DNA from: Spirochaetota bacterium
GTDB lineage: Bacteria; Spirochaetota; Spirochaetia; Treponematales; UBA12059
DNA: 64,000 nucleotides
Reading direction: 5' to 3'
Assembly (NCBI GenBank): GCA_018262985.1
Contig: JADFDI010000007.1
Location: forward strand, 62,001-126,000
Numbering within the stretch: the stretch's first letter is position 1; every line of letters begins with the position of its first letter. This document shows positions 49,042 through 57,696 of the stretch, piece after piece. Below the pieces are notes generated by a model. The model was given only the letters and a program-made list of their open reading frames with translations, was not told where the DNA came from and made no database searches. The position numbers and the translations under genes are program-made.

Positions 49042-49278
49042 ATGAGCGTTACACAGCCCGAGGGACCCGCGGTCCGCCTCGTCTTCCTCCACGGCTTCGA
49101 ACCGGCGGAAGCCTTGGCCATACTCCGCGCCGCGAAGACCGCCGTGAAGGACCCCGAGAACGTGGCCGCCTCGATGAGCACGCCGACCAACCTCGAATGG
49201 AAGGTGGGCGACCTGGTCGCCCACGTCGCGGAGGAGCACGCCTGGTTCCGAGAGCACGGCAGCCCGAAGCCGGACTGA
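49042..49278 (+). CDS. DUF3783 family small protein
   Basis: 78 residues. The pattern LVFLHGFEPAEALAILRAAKTA followed by LEWKVGDLVAHVAEEHAWFRE matches DUF3783, a small family of unknown function found in several bacterial phyla. The fold is likely alpha/beta with no catalytic motif. Divergent from clpB and convergent with argR, 11 bases away. Confidence 0.65.
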   Translation: MSVTQPEGPAVRLVFLHGFEPAEALAILRAAKTAVKDPENVAASMSTPTNLEWKVGDLVAHVAEEHAWFREHGSPKPD

Positions 49279-49289
49279 GGCGGCGCGCC

Positions 49290-49802
49290 TTACTCCGCGC
49301 CCGCGCCCGCGCCCGCGGGGGGAAGGTCGAGTTCCAGATCGAGGTCCGGCACCCGTTCCAGAAGTTCGCGGGCGAAATCCTCGCCCGTCGCTCCCCGGCG
49401 CAACGCGGCGAAAACGGCGTCGTCGCCCGACACCGAGCCGATGGTGCTCTCGAAGGCGAGGTTGTCGATGGCCAGGCCCACGGCGCCGCCATGGCCCGTC
49501 AGGGTCTTGAGGACCACCACCGCGTCGTTCCAGTCGATGGAAACGAAGCCGCGCCGGAGGTCGAGCGCGTAGCTCTTCTCCGACTCGCGGCGCTCCTCCT
49601 CGGAGGGCACGGTGTAGAAGTAGCCGGACTTGCCGGCGGATACCTTGCCGACCTTGAGGGACTTGAGGTCGCGCGAAAGGGTGGCCTGGGTCAAGGCGAA
49701 GCCTTCGGCGTCGAGCAGCTTGAGCAGCTCGTCCTGCGAGGACACCCGATGGGTCCTGAGCAGTTTCCTGATGGCCTTGAGCCGTTCGTTCCGGTCAGTC
49801 AT
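49290..49802 (-). CDS. argR: Arginine repressor ArgR
   Basis: 170 residues. The N-terminal winged helix (RVSSQDELLKLLDAEG, TQATLSRDLKSLKVGKV) binds ARG boxes. The C-terminal hexamerisation and arginine-binding domain carries TGHGGAVGLAID and GSVSGDDAVFAALR, where the GDD aspartates contact arginine. The ATG follows GGAGGGG. A poorly conserved Ala/Gly/Glu tail ends the protein. No arginine genes are in the window, so its targets lie elsewhere. The 225-base gap to the divergent fapA gene shows nothing clear. Confidence 0.92.
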   Translation of the reverse strand: MTDRNERLKAIRKLLRTHRVSSQDELLKLLDAEGFALTQATLSRDLKSLKVGKVSAGKSGYFYTVPSEEERRESEKSYALDLRRGFVSIDWNDAVVVLKTLTGHGGAVGLAIDNLAFESTIGSVSGDDAVFAALRRGATGEDFARELLERVPDLDLELDLPPAGAGAGAE

Positions 49803-50027
49803 GTCGCACCCCTCCGCGCGGCGCCGAATGCCGCGCCTAGCGCCGGCCGCCAGCATGCCACGACGGCGCGGGGCCAGGCAAGCGGCGATCTCGCGTACCC
49901 CCCTCCCCGGCGCTCTCCCCCGGGCCTCGTCCGGGCGCGCGCCCGGCTTGAAAAACGCCCCGAATCCGGCTCGCGCTGGCGCGGCGCTCCGGTCTTGCCG
50001 ATATGATTAAGGGAAGGAGGGCATCGC

Positions 50028-51458
50028 ATGCCGGATGACGAGCGCGCGGTCGGAAGCGGACTCACGTTCTCCTTCGACCATCGGAAGAACGACGGGTACG
50101 CCGAGGTCTCGGTCGAGGCCGACGGCATGCTCGCCCGCGCCGACCTCCATCCGCCCATCGGCGACGGCCTTCCCCTCGCCCCCGATTACGTCGAGAACCT
50201 GCTTGCCCGCGCCGGCATCGTGTCGGGGCTTCAGAACGAGGCGATCGCGGAAGCCTGCCTGGCGGCCAACCTGGACCGCAAGCCCTCCATCGGCCTCGTC
50301 GTCGCCCGCGGCGTCGCTCCCGAACCGTCCGTCCCGGAGCACGTCGAGCTCTCGGGCAAGGCCGCCGCGGCCGCGGAACCGGGACCGGACTCCCGGACCG
50401 AAGCGGACGAGCCGGACGAGGCCGACGCGGCCCGCGTCGATTGGCGCGAAAAAAGCCCCTTCGTCGTGGTGGCCCAAGGCGAGATCCTCGGCTCCCTGGT
50501 GAGCGAGCGCCCGGGCTCGGACGGCGTCGACATCTTCGGCAAGGTCCTGCCCTCCTCCCGTCTGGCCCCGCAGACCTACGCGGAAGGCGAGAACGTCGAA
50601 TTCGCGAACGGCGTGCTTCGCGCGAAAACGGCGGGACGGCTCGTCATCGCTGGAAACCGCGTCGCGGTCGATCCGACGCTCAGGCTGAAGACCGGCATCG
50701 GCTACCATACCGGACACGTGAACTTCCCCGGCGACATCGACGTTTCCGGAGTGGTGCGCGACGGATTCCGGGTCCATTGCGGCGGAAAAGCCGTCTTCCG
50801 CGACACGCTCGACGCGAGCGACGTCTCGGTCCACGGCGACCTGGAATGCCGACAGGGCCTGATCGGCCGGGAGACGGCCCTGGTCCGGGTCGGCGGCTCC
50901 GCGTCCGCCCGCTTCATCGAATCCTGCCGCATCGCGGCACGGGGCGAAGTCAGGGTGGTTTCGGCCATCGTGTCGTCCCGCGTTTGGACGCTCGGCCGCG
51001 TCGAGGCCGGCGACCGCGGCCGCATCGTCGGCGGCGAGATCTGGGCGGCCCGCGGCGTCACCTGCGGCGTGCTCGGAAACCACGCCGGCATCCATACGGT
51101 GGTCAAGGCCGGCAGCGATTTCGCCGTCCAGCAACGCCTCGACGAAACGCGGACGCGCCTCGAAAAGCTCGCTTCGAGGACCTCGAAGCTGAAGGCGCTC
51201 GCCAGGGAACGTCCGGGCGCCAGGGTCGAAGCCGCCCTCGCGGCCTCGCAGCGCGAGGAACTCGAGCTCATCCAGCTGGTCGAAACCCTCGTCGACCGCC
51301 TCGACGTGGACGAAGGCGCGACCGTGGAGATCCGCCAGGAAGTCAACCCCGGCGTCATCGTGGACATCTGCCGGGTAAGGCTGGAAATCCGCGAAAGGGC
51401 CGGCAAGTGCCGCTTCCGCCTCGACAAGGCCGCGGGCAGGATCCTGGTGGAACGCTAG
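50028..51458 (+). CDS. fapA: FapA/DUF342 family protein
   Basis: 476 residues. The N-terminal part (VSVEADGMLARADLHPPIGDG) and the central parallel beta-helix (GHVNFPGDIDVSGVVRDGFRVHCGG, SVHGDLECRQGLIG, IAARGEVRVVSAIVSS) are the DUF342/FapA architecture. A coiled coil (about 365-430, LDETRTRLEKLASRTSKLKAL) follows, then a short C-terminal beta segment. Family members are implicated in flagellar assembly or polar localisation in other bacteria. An acidic linker (about 120-145) splits the N-terminal domain. GGAAGGAGGG precedes the ATG. Confidence 0.85.
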   Translation: MPDDERAVGSGLTFSFDHRKNDGYAEVSVEADGMLARADLHPPIGDGLPLAPDYVENLLARAGIVSGLQNEAIAEACLAANLDRKPSIGLVVARGVAPEPSVPEHVELSGKAAAAAEPGPDSRTEADEPDEADAARVDWREKSPFVVVAQGEILGSLVSERPGSDGVDIFGKVLPSSRLAPQTYAEGENVEFANGVLRAKTAGRLVIAGNRVAVDPTLRLKTGIGYHTGHVNFPGDIDVSGVVRDGFRVHCGGKAVFRDTLDASDVSVHGDLECRQGLIGRETALVRVGGSASARFIESCRIAARGEVRVVSAIVSSRVWTLGRVEAGDRGRIVGGEIWAARGVTCGVLGNHAGIHTVVKAGSDFAVQQRLDETRTRLEKLASRTSKLKALARERPGARVEAALAASQREELELIQLVETLVDRLDVDEGATVEIRQEVNPGVIVDICRVRLEIRERAGKCRFRLDKAAGRILVER

Positions 51459-51583
51459 CATGCGTCCGTACCGGCGCGCTCCGCCGGCGGCCCGATGCCC
51501 CGTCCCTTCCACCGGGGCGGACTCGCTTGCGCTCGGGTGGCCGATGCCCTAAGCTGGTTCACGGCATGGTACGGAGCGGCACG

Positions 51584-52036
51584 ATGACGAGCGACGCCAG
51601 GAAAACGCGCATTTTCCTCATCGAGGACAACGACGACCACGCCGAGCTGGTGGCGCGCAGCCTCGAAACGGCCTGGCAGCGCCTCGAGCTCGAGCGGGCC
51701 CCGGACGGCGAGAGCGCGCTCAAGCGCCTGTTCGAGCTGCGCGACCTGGCCGCGGCGGATCCCGGGGTCCTGCCCGACCTGGTGCTGCTAGATCTCCGAC
51801 TGCCTAAGGTGGACGGTCTCGAGGTGCTGAGGCGGCTCAAGGAAGACGAGCTGCTCCGTCCCGTCCCCGTGGTGGTCTTGAGCTCGAGCGACGAGGACGG
51901 CGACGTCGCCCGCGCGTACGAGCGCTTCGCCAACTCCTACGTCGTGAAGCCGCTCGACTTCTCCCGTCTCGGGGAGCTGCTCGACGAGCTGGGAGCCTAT
52001 TGGCTCGACGTGAACCGGAAACCCCGGCATGCCTGA
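51584..52036 (+). CDS. Single-domain response regulator (Rcp1-like)
   Basis: 150 residues, one receiver domain: acidic cluster FLIEDNDDHAEL, phospho-acceptor in LVLLDLRLPKVDG, Ser/Thr VVVLSSSD and Lys in VVKPLDF. There is no output domain. The length and the EDNDDHAEL form resemble the Rcp1 type that pairs with phytochrome-like or two-component kinases. The ATG with GGAG at 8 bases is preferred over one six codons upstream. It overlaps the following kinase gene by 8 bases, so the two are likely partners. Confidence 0.9.
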   Translation: MTSDARKTRIFLIEDNDDHAELVARSLETAWQRLELERAPDGESALKRLFELRDLAAADPGVLPDLVLLDLRLPKVDGLEVLRRLKEDELLRPVPVVVLSSSDEDGDVARAYERFANSYVVKPLDFSRLGELLDELGAYWLDVNRKPRHA

Positions 52037-53117
52037 TCCAGGGGCGGCCGTCCCCGTGCGGGTCCTCCTCGTGGAGGATGACGACGACCACGCCGAGCTC
52101 ATGCGCTTCGCGTTCGACGAGGCCGGCGGTTTCGACCTGGATCGCTCGTCCGGCGTGGCGGCCGCCCGGAGGCTCATCGACGCGGGGACCTTCGCCCTGG
52201 TCGTGTCCGATTACCGGCTGCCCGACGGCGAGGGACTCTCCCTCATAGACCGGGACGGAGAAGGCGAGGTCCGCTTCCCGGTGCTGATTCTCACCAGCCA
52301 GGGCTCCGAGACGGTGGCGGCCAACGCCATCAAGCGCGGCGCCCTCGACTACCTCGTCAAGAGCCCCGAGACCTTCGCGCGGCTGCCGGAATACGCGCGC
52401 ATCGCGCTGCGCGCCTGGGGGGCGGAGCGCGAGCGGACCGAAGCGCGGCGGCGCCTGGAAGCCTCGCTCGCCGAGAAGGAGGTGCTCCTCCGCGAGGTGC
52501 ACCACCGGGTCAAGAACAACTTCCAGGTCGTCTCGAGCCTGCTCTCCCTGCAGGCGGCCCACCACGGGGACGGTCCGGTCCGCGAGGCCCTCGCGGTCTC
52601 GGAGCAACGCATCCGTTCGATGGCGCTGATCCACGAGAAACTCTACGACGCCGGGGACTTCACCGGCATCGACTTCGCCGAATACGCCGAGTCGATGGCG
52701 GCGCGCGCGGCCTTGGCCCACGACGCGGGGGGGCGAGGCATCGCGGTCCGGACCCGGCTCGAGCGCGCGCGGCTCCCGCTCGACCAGGCGGTGCCCCTCG
52801 GCCTGGCGCTCAACGAGCTCCTTTCGAACGCGTTCGCCCACGCCTTCGGCCCGGGAACCGGAGGCGCCATCGAACTGGTCCTCGCCGCCGGGGACGACGC
52901 CTTCCGGCTCGAGGTGGCCGACGACGGAGCGGGCCTGCCCCGGGGCGTCGACGGCCGGGACGCCGACACGCTCGGCTTCCAGCTCATCGAGGTCCTCACG
53001 CGGCAGGCGGGCGCCGCGTACTCGGTCGAATCCTCGCCCGGCGCCGGAACCCGCGTCGTCATCACCCTCCCGCGCTTCGGCGCCGCGAACGGGCCGCACG
53101 GCCCGCGCCAGGCGTGA
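52029..53117 (+). CDS. Receiver-histidine kinase (HisKA_2 type)
   Basis: 362 residues. N-terminal receiver (VLLVEDDDDHAEL, VVSDYRLPDGEG, YLVKSPETF) is joined through a short coiled coil to a HisKA_2 phospho-acceptor (LLREVHHRVKNNFQVVSSLLSLQA; the first His of HHRVKNN is phosphorylated) and a HATPase domain (LNELLSNAFAHAF N-box, VADDGAGLPRG G-box). No membrane segment or sensor domain, so it is a soluble relay. It probably acts with the preceding response regulator. The last ~45 bases are part of a direct repeat whose second copy lies in the following intergenic region. Confidence 0.92.
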   Translation: MPDPGAAVPVRVLLVEDDDDHAELMRFAFDEAGGFDLDRSSGVAAARRLIDAGTFALVVSDYRLPDGEGLSLIDRDGEGEVRFPVLILTSQGSETVAANAIKRGALDYLVKSPETFARLPEYARIALRAWGAERERTEARRRLEASLAEKEVLLREVHHRVKNNFQVVSSLLSLQAAHHGDGPVREALAVSEQRIRSMALIHEKLYDAGDFTGIDFAEYAESMAARAALAHDAGGRGIAVRTRLERARLPLDQAVPLGLALNELLSNAFAHAFGPGTGGAIELVLAAGDDAFRLEVADDGAGLPRGVDGRDADTLGFQLIEVLTRQAGAAYSVESSPGAGTRVVITLPRFGAANGPHGPRQA

Positions 53118-53309
53118 AAGCGAGGCCGAGGATGAGGCGGTCGCGCGAGCGACCACGACAATCCGTTCCCATCCGAAAGCGGCGCCAAGCGACGCAGGCG
53201 CGCGGCCGAAGGCCTCACGGTCGATCGCCGAAGCGCGCGTCCGCGCTTCGGCGCCGCGAACGGGCCGCACGGCCGGCGCCAGGCGTATAGGCGAGGCCAA
53301 GGATGGCCG
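53070..53309 (+). repeat. Direct repeat pair, 171 bases apart
   Basis: About 60 bases at 53070-53130 (3' end of the kinase gene and just beyond) recur at 53241-53301. The first 34 bases are identical; the rest have scattered changes. Each copy is followed by a small hairpin (GGTCGC/GCGACC after the first, ATGGC/GCCAT after the second). Confidence 0.7.
53226..53253. repeat. Perfect 12-bp hairpin overlapping the second repeat copy
   Basis: CGCCGAAGCGCG/CGCGCTTCGGCG with a 4-base loop (53226-53237 with 53242-53253). No U-tract. It probably ends or stabilises the kinase transcript. Confidence 0.55.
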
Positions 53310-53312
53310 AGC

Positions 53313-53381
53313 GCAGCCATTGGCGAACGCGAAGCGTCCGCCAATGTCACGAGGGCGCGCACGAGGCGCGCCCCGTGACTA
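53313..53381. terminator. Stacked hairpins at the end of the purine operon
   Basis: CATTGGCG/CGCCAATG with an inner ACGC/GCGT stem, then GTCACG-A-GGGCGCGC paired with GCGCGCCCCGTGAC (one bulged A), ending just before the guaA stop. No U-run follows on the minus strand, so termination is inferred from position. Confidence 0.45.
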
Positions 53382-54932
53382 CTATTCCCATTCGATGGTC
53401 GCGGGCGGCTTCGACGAGACGTCGTAGACGACGCGGCCGACCTCGGGGACGCGGTTGGTGATCAGGCTCGAGATCTCGAAGAGGTCCTTCCAGGGGAAGG
53501 CGAAGGGCTCGGCCGTCATGCCGTCGACGCTCGACACCGCGCGGATGGCCACGACGCGGCCGTAGCGGCGCTCGTCGCCCGCCACGCCCACCGTGCGCGT
53601 CGGCAGCAGCACCGCGAAGGCCTGCCAGATCTCCGAATAGAGGCCGCGGGTTTTCAGCTCGTCGACGAGGATGGCGTCCGCCTCGCGGAGCGCGTCGCAG
53701 GCTTCCTTCGTCACCTCGCCGAGCACGCGCACGCCGAGGCCGGGCCCGGGGAAGGGATGCCGGCCCACCACGTCCTCGCCGAGGCCGAGAAGGCGGCCCA
53801 AATCGCGCACCTCGTCCTTGTAGAGGCGGTCGAGGGGCTCGACGACGAGGCCGGCGGCGCGCTTCCGCTCGACGAGCGGGGTGCCGACGTTGTGGTGGCT
53901 CTTGATGACGCGGGCCTTCTTCCCGACGCCCTTGCCGCTTTCGATCAAGTCCGTGTAGAGCGTGCCCTGCGCGAGCAGCGCGTCCTCCAGGGAAAGGCGG
54001 GCCACCTCGCGCTCCTGCACGCGGATGAAGGCGTCGCCGATGGCCTTGCGCTTGGCCTCGGGCTCCTCGAGCCCGACGAGCGCGGCGAGAAATTCCGCCT
54101 CCGCGTCCACGACGTGCAAGTGCTTCGCCCCGAGCTTCCCCAGGATGCGCCGGACCGCTTCGGTCTCGCCCTTCCGCATGAGGCCCGTGTCGACGTAGAG
54201 CAGGTGGACCCGCTCCGGGTCGAGCGAGCGGAGGAGCAGGGCGCCCGCGACGGTCGAGTCGACGCCGCCCGAGATGAGGAGCAGCACCGGCTTCGTCCCC
54301 ACGCGGGCACGGAGCCTTTCCCCTTCGTCCTCGAGGAAGGCCTCCATGGTCCATTCGGGCTTCGCGCCGCAGATGCCGAGCGCGAAATTCCCGATGATCT
54401 CGAGTCCCTTTTCGCAGTGGCTCACCTCGGGATGGAACTGGACGCCCCGGAACGGCAGTTCGCGGTGGCGCACGGCTGCGGGTATCCCGTTCCCCGACAC
54501 GGCGAGGACCTCGAAGCCGGGAGCGCATTCGTCGACCGAGTCTCCGTGGCTCATCCAGCTGGAGAACTCCGGCCCGACTCCCCGGAAGAGCGGGTCCTCC
54601 GCGACGACGCGCACCGCCTGGCGGCCGTACTCCCGGTCGGGCAGTCGGCGCACCTTTCCCCCGAACTCGAGCGTCATGCGCTGCATGCCGTAGCACACGC
54701 CGAGCACGGGAAGCCCGAGGCGCCATACGCGCGGGTCGGGGGCCGGCGCGCCCTCCTCGTAGACCGACCAGGGCGACCCGGAGAGGATGATGCCCTTGAC
54801 GCCACGGAGCCGCGCCTCGTCGAGGACCGCGTCGCCCGGGACGATGTCCGCGTAGACGCCCGCCTGGCGCGCGCGGCGCCCGATCAGCTGGGTGTACTGG
54901 CTGCCGAAGTCGAGGATCAGGATCGAATCCAC
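53382..54932 (-). CDS. guaA: GMP synthase (glutamine-hydrolysing)
   Basis: 516 residues from a GTG with GGGAG upstream; it begins inside the 3' end of purA (16-base overlap). It converts XMP to GMP. The glutaminase domain has C80 (LGVCYGMQ) and the GVQFHPEVSH histidine. The ATP-pyrophosphatase domain has the P-loop LLLISGGVDSTVAG. The C-terminal dimerisation domain ends with the conserved KPPATIEWE. The length equals that of other bacterial enzymes. Last gene of the operon purB-guaB-purA-guaA. Confidence 0.97.
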   Translation of the reverse strand: MDSILILDFGSQYTQLIGRRARQAGVYADIVPGDAVLDEARLRGVKGIILSGSPWSVYEEGAPAPDPRVWRLGLPVLGVCYGMQRMTLEFGGKVRRLPDREYGRQAVRVVAEDPLFRGVGPEFSSWMSHGDSVDECAPGFEVLAVSGNGIPAAVRHRELPFRGVQFHPEVSHCEKGLEIIGNFALGICGAKPEWTMEAFLEDEGERLRARVGTKPVLLLISGGVDSTVAGALLLRSLDPERVHLLYVDTGLMRKGETEAVRRILGKLGAKHLHVVDAEAEFLAALVGLEEPEAKRKAIGDAFIRVQEREVARLSLEDALLAQGTLYTDLIESGKGVGKKARVIKSHHNVGTPLVERKRAAGLVVEPLDRLYKDEVRDLGRLLGLGEDVVGRHPFPGPGLGVRVLGEVTKEACDALREADAILVDELKTRGLYSEIWQAFAVLLPTRTVGVAGDERRYGRVVAIRAVSSVDGMTAEPFAFPWKDLFEISSLITNRVPEVGRVVYDVSSKPPATIEWE

Positions 54933-56146
54933 GGGCTCTCCCTCACGATGGTCTGCTGGCGGTCCGAGCCCACGGACACCATGGTGATCGGCGTCTCCGT
55001 GAACTCCTCGATGAAGGCGACGTAGTCGCGCGCGAGGCGTGGCAGCTCGTCCCAGGTCCGCGCCGCGCCGATGGGCTCCTTCCAGCCGGAGAACGACCTG
55101 AGGACGGGCTCGGCCTCCGAGAGGTCGCGCATCGAGGCCGGGAAGGTCTCGACGAGGCGGCCGCGGACGCGGTAGGCGACGCAGGCCTTGAACTCGTCGA
55201 GGCCGTCGTAGACGTCGAGGTGGGTCAGTACGAGTCCGTCGATCGAGTTGGCCGCGCACGCGTAGCGCAGCGCCACGAGGTCGAGGTAGCCGCAGCGGCG
55301 CGGGCGCCCCGTGGTGACGCCGTACTCGTTGCCGGTCTCGCGGACGAAGCGGTCGAGCTCGCCCTGGCTCTCGGCGTCGAATTCCGTGGGGAAGGGGCCG
55401 TTGCCGACCCGGGTCGAATACGCCTTGAACACGCCGAGCACCCGGTCCACGGCCCGCGGCCCGATGCCGCCCTGCGTGGCCACGCCGCCAGCGCTCGAGG
55501 TGCCGCTCGAGACGTAGGGGTAGGTTCCCGCGTCGATGTCGAGGAGCGCTCCTTGCGCCCCCTCGAAGAGGGTCCAGGAATTCCGGTGCGACCTCAAGTG
55601 GTCCACGAGGTCGACGGCCATGGGGAGGAGTTTCGGCGCCCATTCCGCGGCGAAGGCGCGGTCCCCGTCCTCGAGGGCCTCGAGGCGCTCCGGGTCCGCC
55701 AGGTCGGCCACGCGGAGGCCGTCGCGGCTCGCCTTGAGGCTGTACGCTATTCCGATGCCGCGACCCGTGGTGCCGATGGGTTTGCGGCGCGCGGCGTCGT
55801 GCGCCTTGTCGAGCTCGCGGTAGCGCGGCAACACCAGGTGGGCGCGGTCGGATATCAGTACCCGGCCCTTCCAGTCGATCCCCCGCGACTCGAGCATCGA
55901 GAGCTCCTCGAAGAGCGCGACCGGGTCGATGACCATGCCCGAGCCGAGCACCACGACCTTGTCCCCGTAGAGAATGCCCGAGGGCACCAGGTGGAGCGCG
56001 TACTTCTCCGCGCCGTGCACGATGGTGTGTCCCGCGTTCGCCCCGCCCGAGAAGCGGACGATGAGCCCCGCCTCGCGCGCCAGGTAGTCGACTATCTTTC
56101 CCTTGCCTTCGTCGCCCCACTGGGCTCCGATCACGACGACGTTCAT
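54917..56146 (-). CDS. purA: Adenylosuccinate synthetase
   Basis: 409 residues. It couples IMP and aspartate with GTP hydrolysis to make adenylosuccinate, the first step to AMP. Motifs: GAQWGDEGKGKIVD with catalytic Asp and the GTP loop, GGANAGHT with catalytic His, GTTGRGIG, TYPYVSSGTSSAGG and GRPRRCGYLD. It is at the short end of the family (usually about 430). GGGAGG precedes the ATG, 15 bases after guaB. Confidence 0.97.
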   Translation of the reverse strand: MNVVVIGAQWGDEGKGKIVDYLAREAGLIVRFSGGANAGHTIVHGAEKYALHLVPSGILYGDKVVVLGSGMVIDPVALFEELSMLESRGIDWKGRVLISDRAHLVLPRYRELDKAHDAARRKPIGTTGRGIGIAYSLKASRDGLRVADLADPERLEALEDGDRAFAAEWAPKLLPMAVDLVDHLRSHRNSWTLFEGAQGALLDIDAGTYPYVSSGTSSAGGVATQGGIGPRAVDRVLGVFKAYSTRVGNGPFPTEFDAESQGELDRFVRETGNEYGVTTGRPRRCGYLDLVALRYACAANSIDGLVLTHLDVYDGLDEFKACVAYRVRGRLVETFPASMRDLSEAEPVLRSFSGWKEPIGAARTWDELPRLARDYVAFIEEFTETPITMVSVGSDRQQTIVRESPWIRS

Positions 56147-56161
56147 GCTGCTTCCTCCCCG

Positions 56162-57613
56162 TCAGAGCGGGCGGCCGTAGTTGGGAGCCTCCTGCGTGAT
56201 GGCCACGTCGTGCGCGTGGCTCTCGCGGAGGCCCGAGTTGGTGATGCGGACGAAGCGCCGGTAGCGCCTGAGCTCGTCGAGGTCGCGGCAGCCGCAGTAG
56301 CCCATCCCCTTGCGCAGCCCGGCCGCGAGCTGGTGCACGAAAGGGGCGAGCTCGCCCTTGTAGGGCACGCGCCCCTCGACGCCCTCCGGCACCGGGCTCT
56401 CGTCCTTGCCGATGCCGTAGCGGTCGCCGGAGCCGGCCTTGAGCGCGCCCATCGAGCCCATGCCGCGATACTCCTTGTACATGCGGCCCTCCCAGAGGAC
56501 CTCGCGGCCGGGGCTTTCGCGGAGGCCCGCGAAGAGGTTGCCGAGCATGATCGATCCCGCGCCCGCGGCTATCGCCTTCACGAGGTCGCCGGAATACTTG
56601 ACGCCGCCGTCCGCCACGACCGGTATGCCCGACCTGGCGGCCTCCTCGGCGCAGCGGAGCACCGCGGTGAACTGCGGCACGCCGACGCCCGCCACGACGC
56701 GCGTCGTGCAGATCGACCCCGGGCCGACGCCAACCTTGACCGCGTCGGCGCCCGCGTCGACGAGGCGGCGCGTCCCCTCCTTCGTGGCCACGTTGCCGCC
56801 GATCACCGCCACTTCGGGCCAGGACTTCCGGATGGCGGCCACCGCCTCGACCACGTTGCGCGAGTCGCCGTGCGCCGTGTCGAGCACCACGAAGTCGACG
56901 CGGGCCTCCTTGAGGAGCGGCATGCGGACCGCGTAGTCCTGCGGGCTCACCGCCGCGCCCGCCACGAGGCGGCCCGAGCCGTCGAGGGCCGCGTTCGGGT
57001 ACCTCTCGTGCTTTTCCATGTCCTTGACGGTGACGAGGCCCGCCAGGCGGCCCGCGGCGTCCACGATTGGCAGCTTCTCGATGCGGTGCTCGTCGAACTT
57101 CGCGCGCGCCGACTCGGGCGTCGGCTCTCCGCGAACCACCACGGGGTCGCGCGTCATGGCGTCCGAGACCAGGGCGTCGTCGTCGCGGCGGAAGCGCAGG
57201 TCGCGCGAGGTGATGATGCCGACCACCCTGCCCTCGCCGTCCAGCACGGGCAGGCCCGACACGCCGCGCTTCGCCATGACGACGCGGACCTCGCGCAGGG
57301 TGCGGTCCGCCTCCACGGTCACGGGGTCCTCGATGATCCAGTTGATCCAGCGCTTGACGGCGGCCACCTGGGCGGCCTGCTCCTGGGGCGAAAGGTTGCG
57401 GTGGATGACGCCGGCGCCGCCCTGCAGGGCGAGCGCGATGGCCAGGCGCTCCTCGGTGACGGTGTCCATGGCCGCGCTCACCAGCGGTATGCGCAGTTCC
57501 ACGTCGCGCGCCAGGCGGGTACGCGTGTCGCACTCGCGCGGCAGCACTTCCGACCAGCCCGGCTCGAGCAGGATGTCGTCGTACGAATAGGTTTCCTCGA
57601 TCGTCCCCGGCAT
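56162..57613 (-). CDS. guaB: IMP dehydrogenase
   Basis: 483 residues. It oxidises IMP to XMP, the committed step to GMP. The catalytic loop [15 protein letters not shown] places C302 as the nucleophile. A CBS-domain pair occupies about 95-205 ([26 protein letters not shown] and [27 protein letters not shown] regions). The IMP-binding [15 protein letters not shown] and the C-terminal flap [24 protein letters not shown] are intact. GGGAGGGG precedes the ATG; the gap to purB is 83 bases. Confidence 0.97.
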   Translation of the reverse strand: MPGTIEETYSYDDILLEPGWSEVLPRECDTRTRLARDVELRIPLVSAAMDTVTEERLAIALALQGGAGVIHRNLSPQEQAAQVAAVKRWINWIIEDPVTVEADRTLREVRVVMAKRGVSGLPVLDGEGRVVGIITSRDLRFRRDDDALVSDAMTRDPVVVRGEPTPESARAKFDEHRIEKLPIVDAAGRLAGLVTVKDMEKHERYPNAALDGSGRLVAGAAVSPQDYAVRMPLLKEARVDFVVLDTAHGDSRNVVEAVAAIRKSWPEVAVIGGNVATKEGTRRLVDAGADAVKVGVGPGSICTTRVVAGVGVPQFTAVLRCAEEAARSGIPVVADGGVKYSGDLVKAIAAGAGSIMLGNLFAGLRESPGREVLWEGRMYKEYRGMGSMGALKAGSGDRYGIGKDESPVPEGVEGRVPYKGELAPFVHQLAAGLRKGMGYCGCRDLDELRRYRRFVRITNSGLRESHAHDVAITQEAPNYGRPL

Positions 57614-57696
57614 GGCCCCTCCCTTCCGTCCCGTATCGACTCGAGGCCGCGCCGCGCGGCCCCGACGGGACGGCGGGCGGCCGGTTTCCCCGACCT

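Noticed and set aside
53382-57533. A 1383-codon continuous frame suggesting a GuaA fusion
   Set aside because: The frame is open upstream of guaA only as an out-of-frame shadow of purA and guaB. The guaA GTG with its ribosome site gives the normal length.
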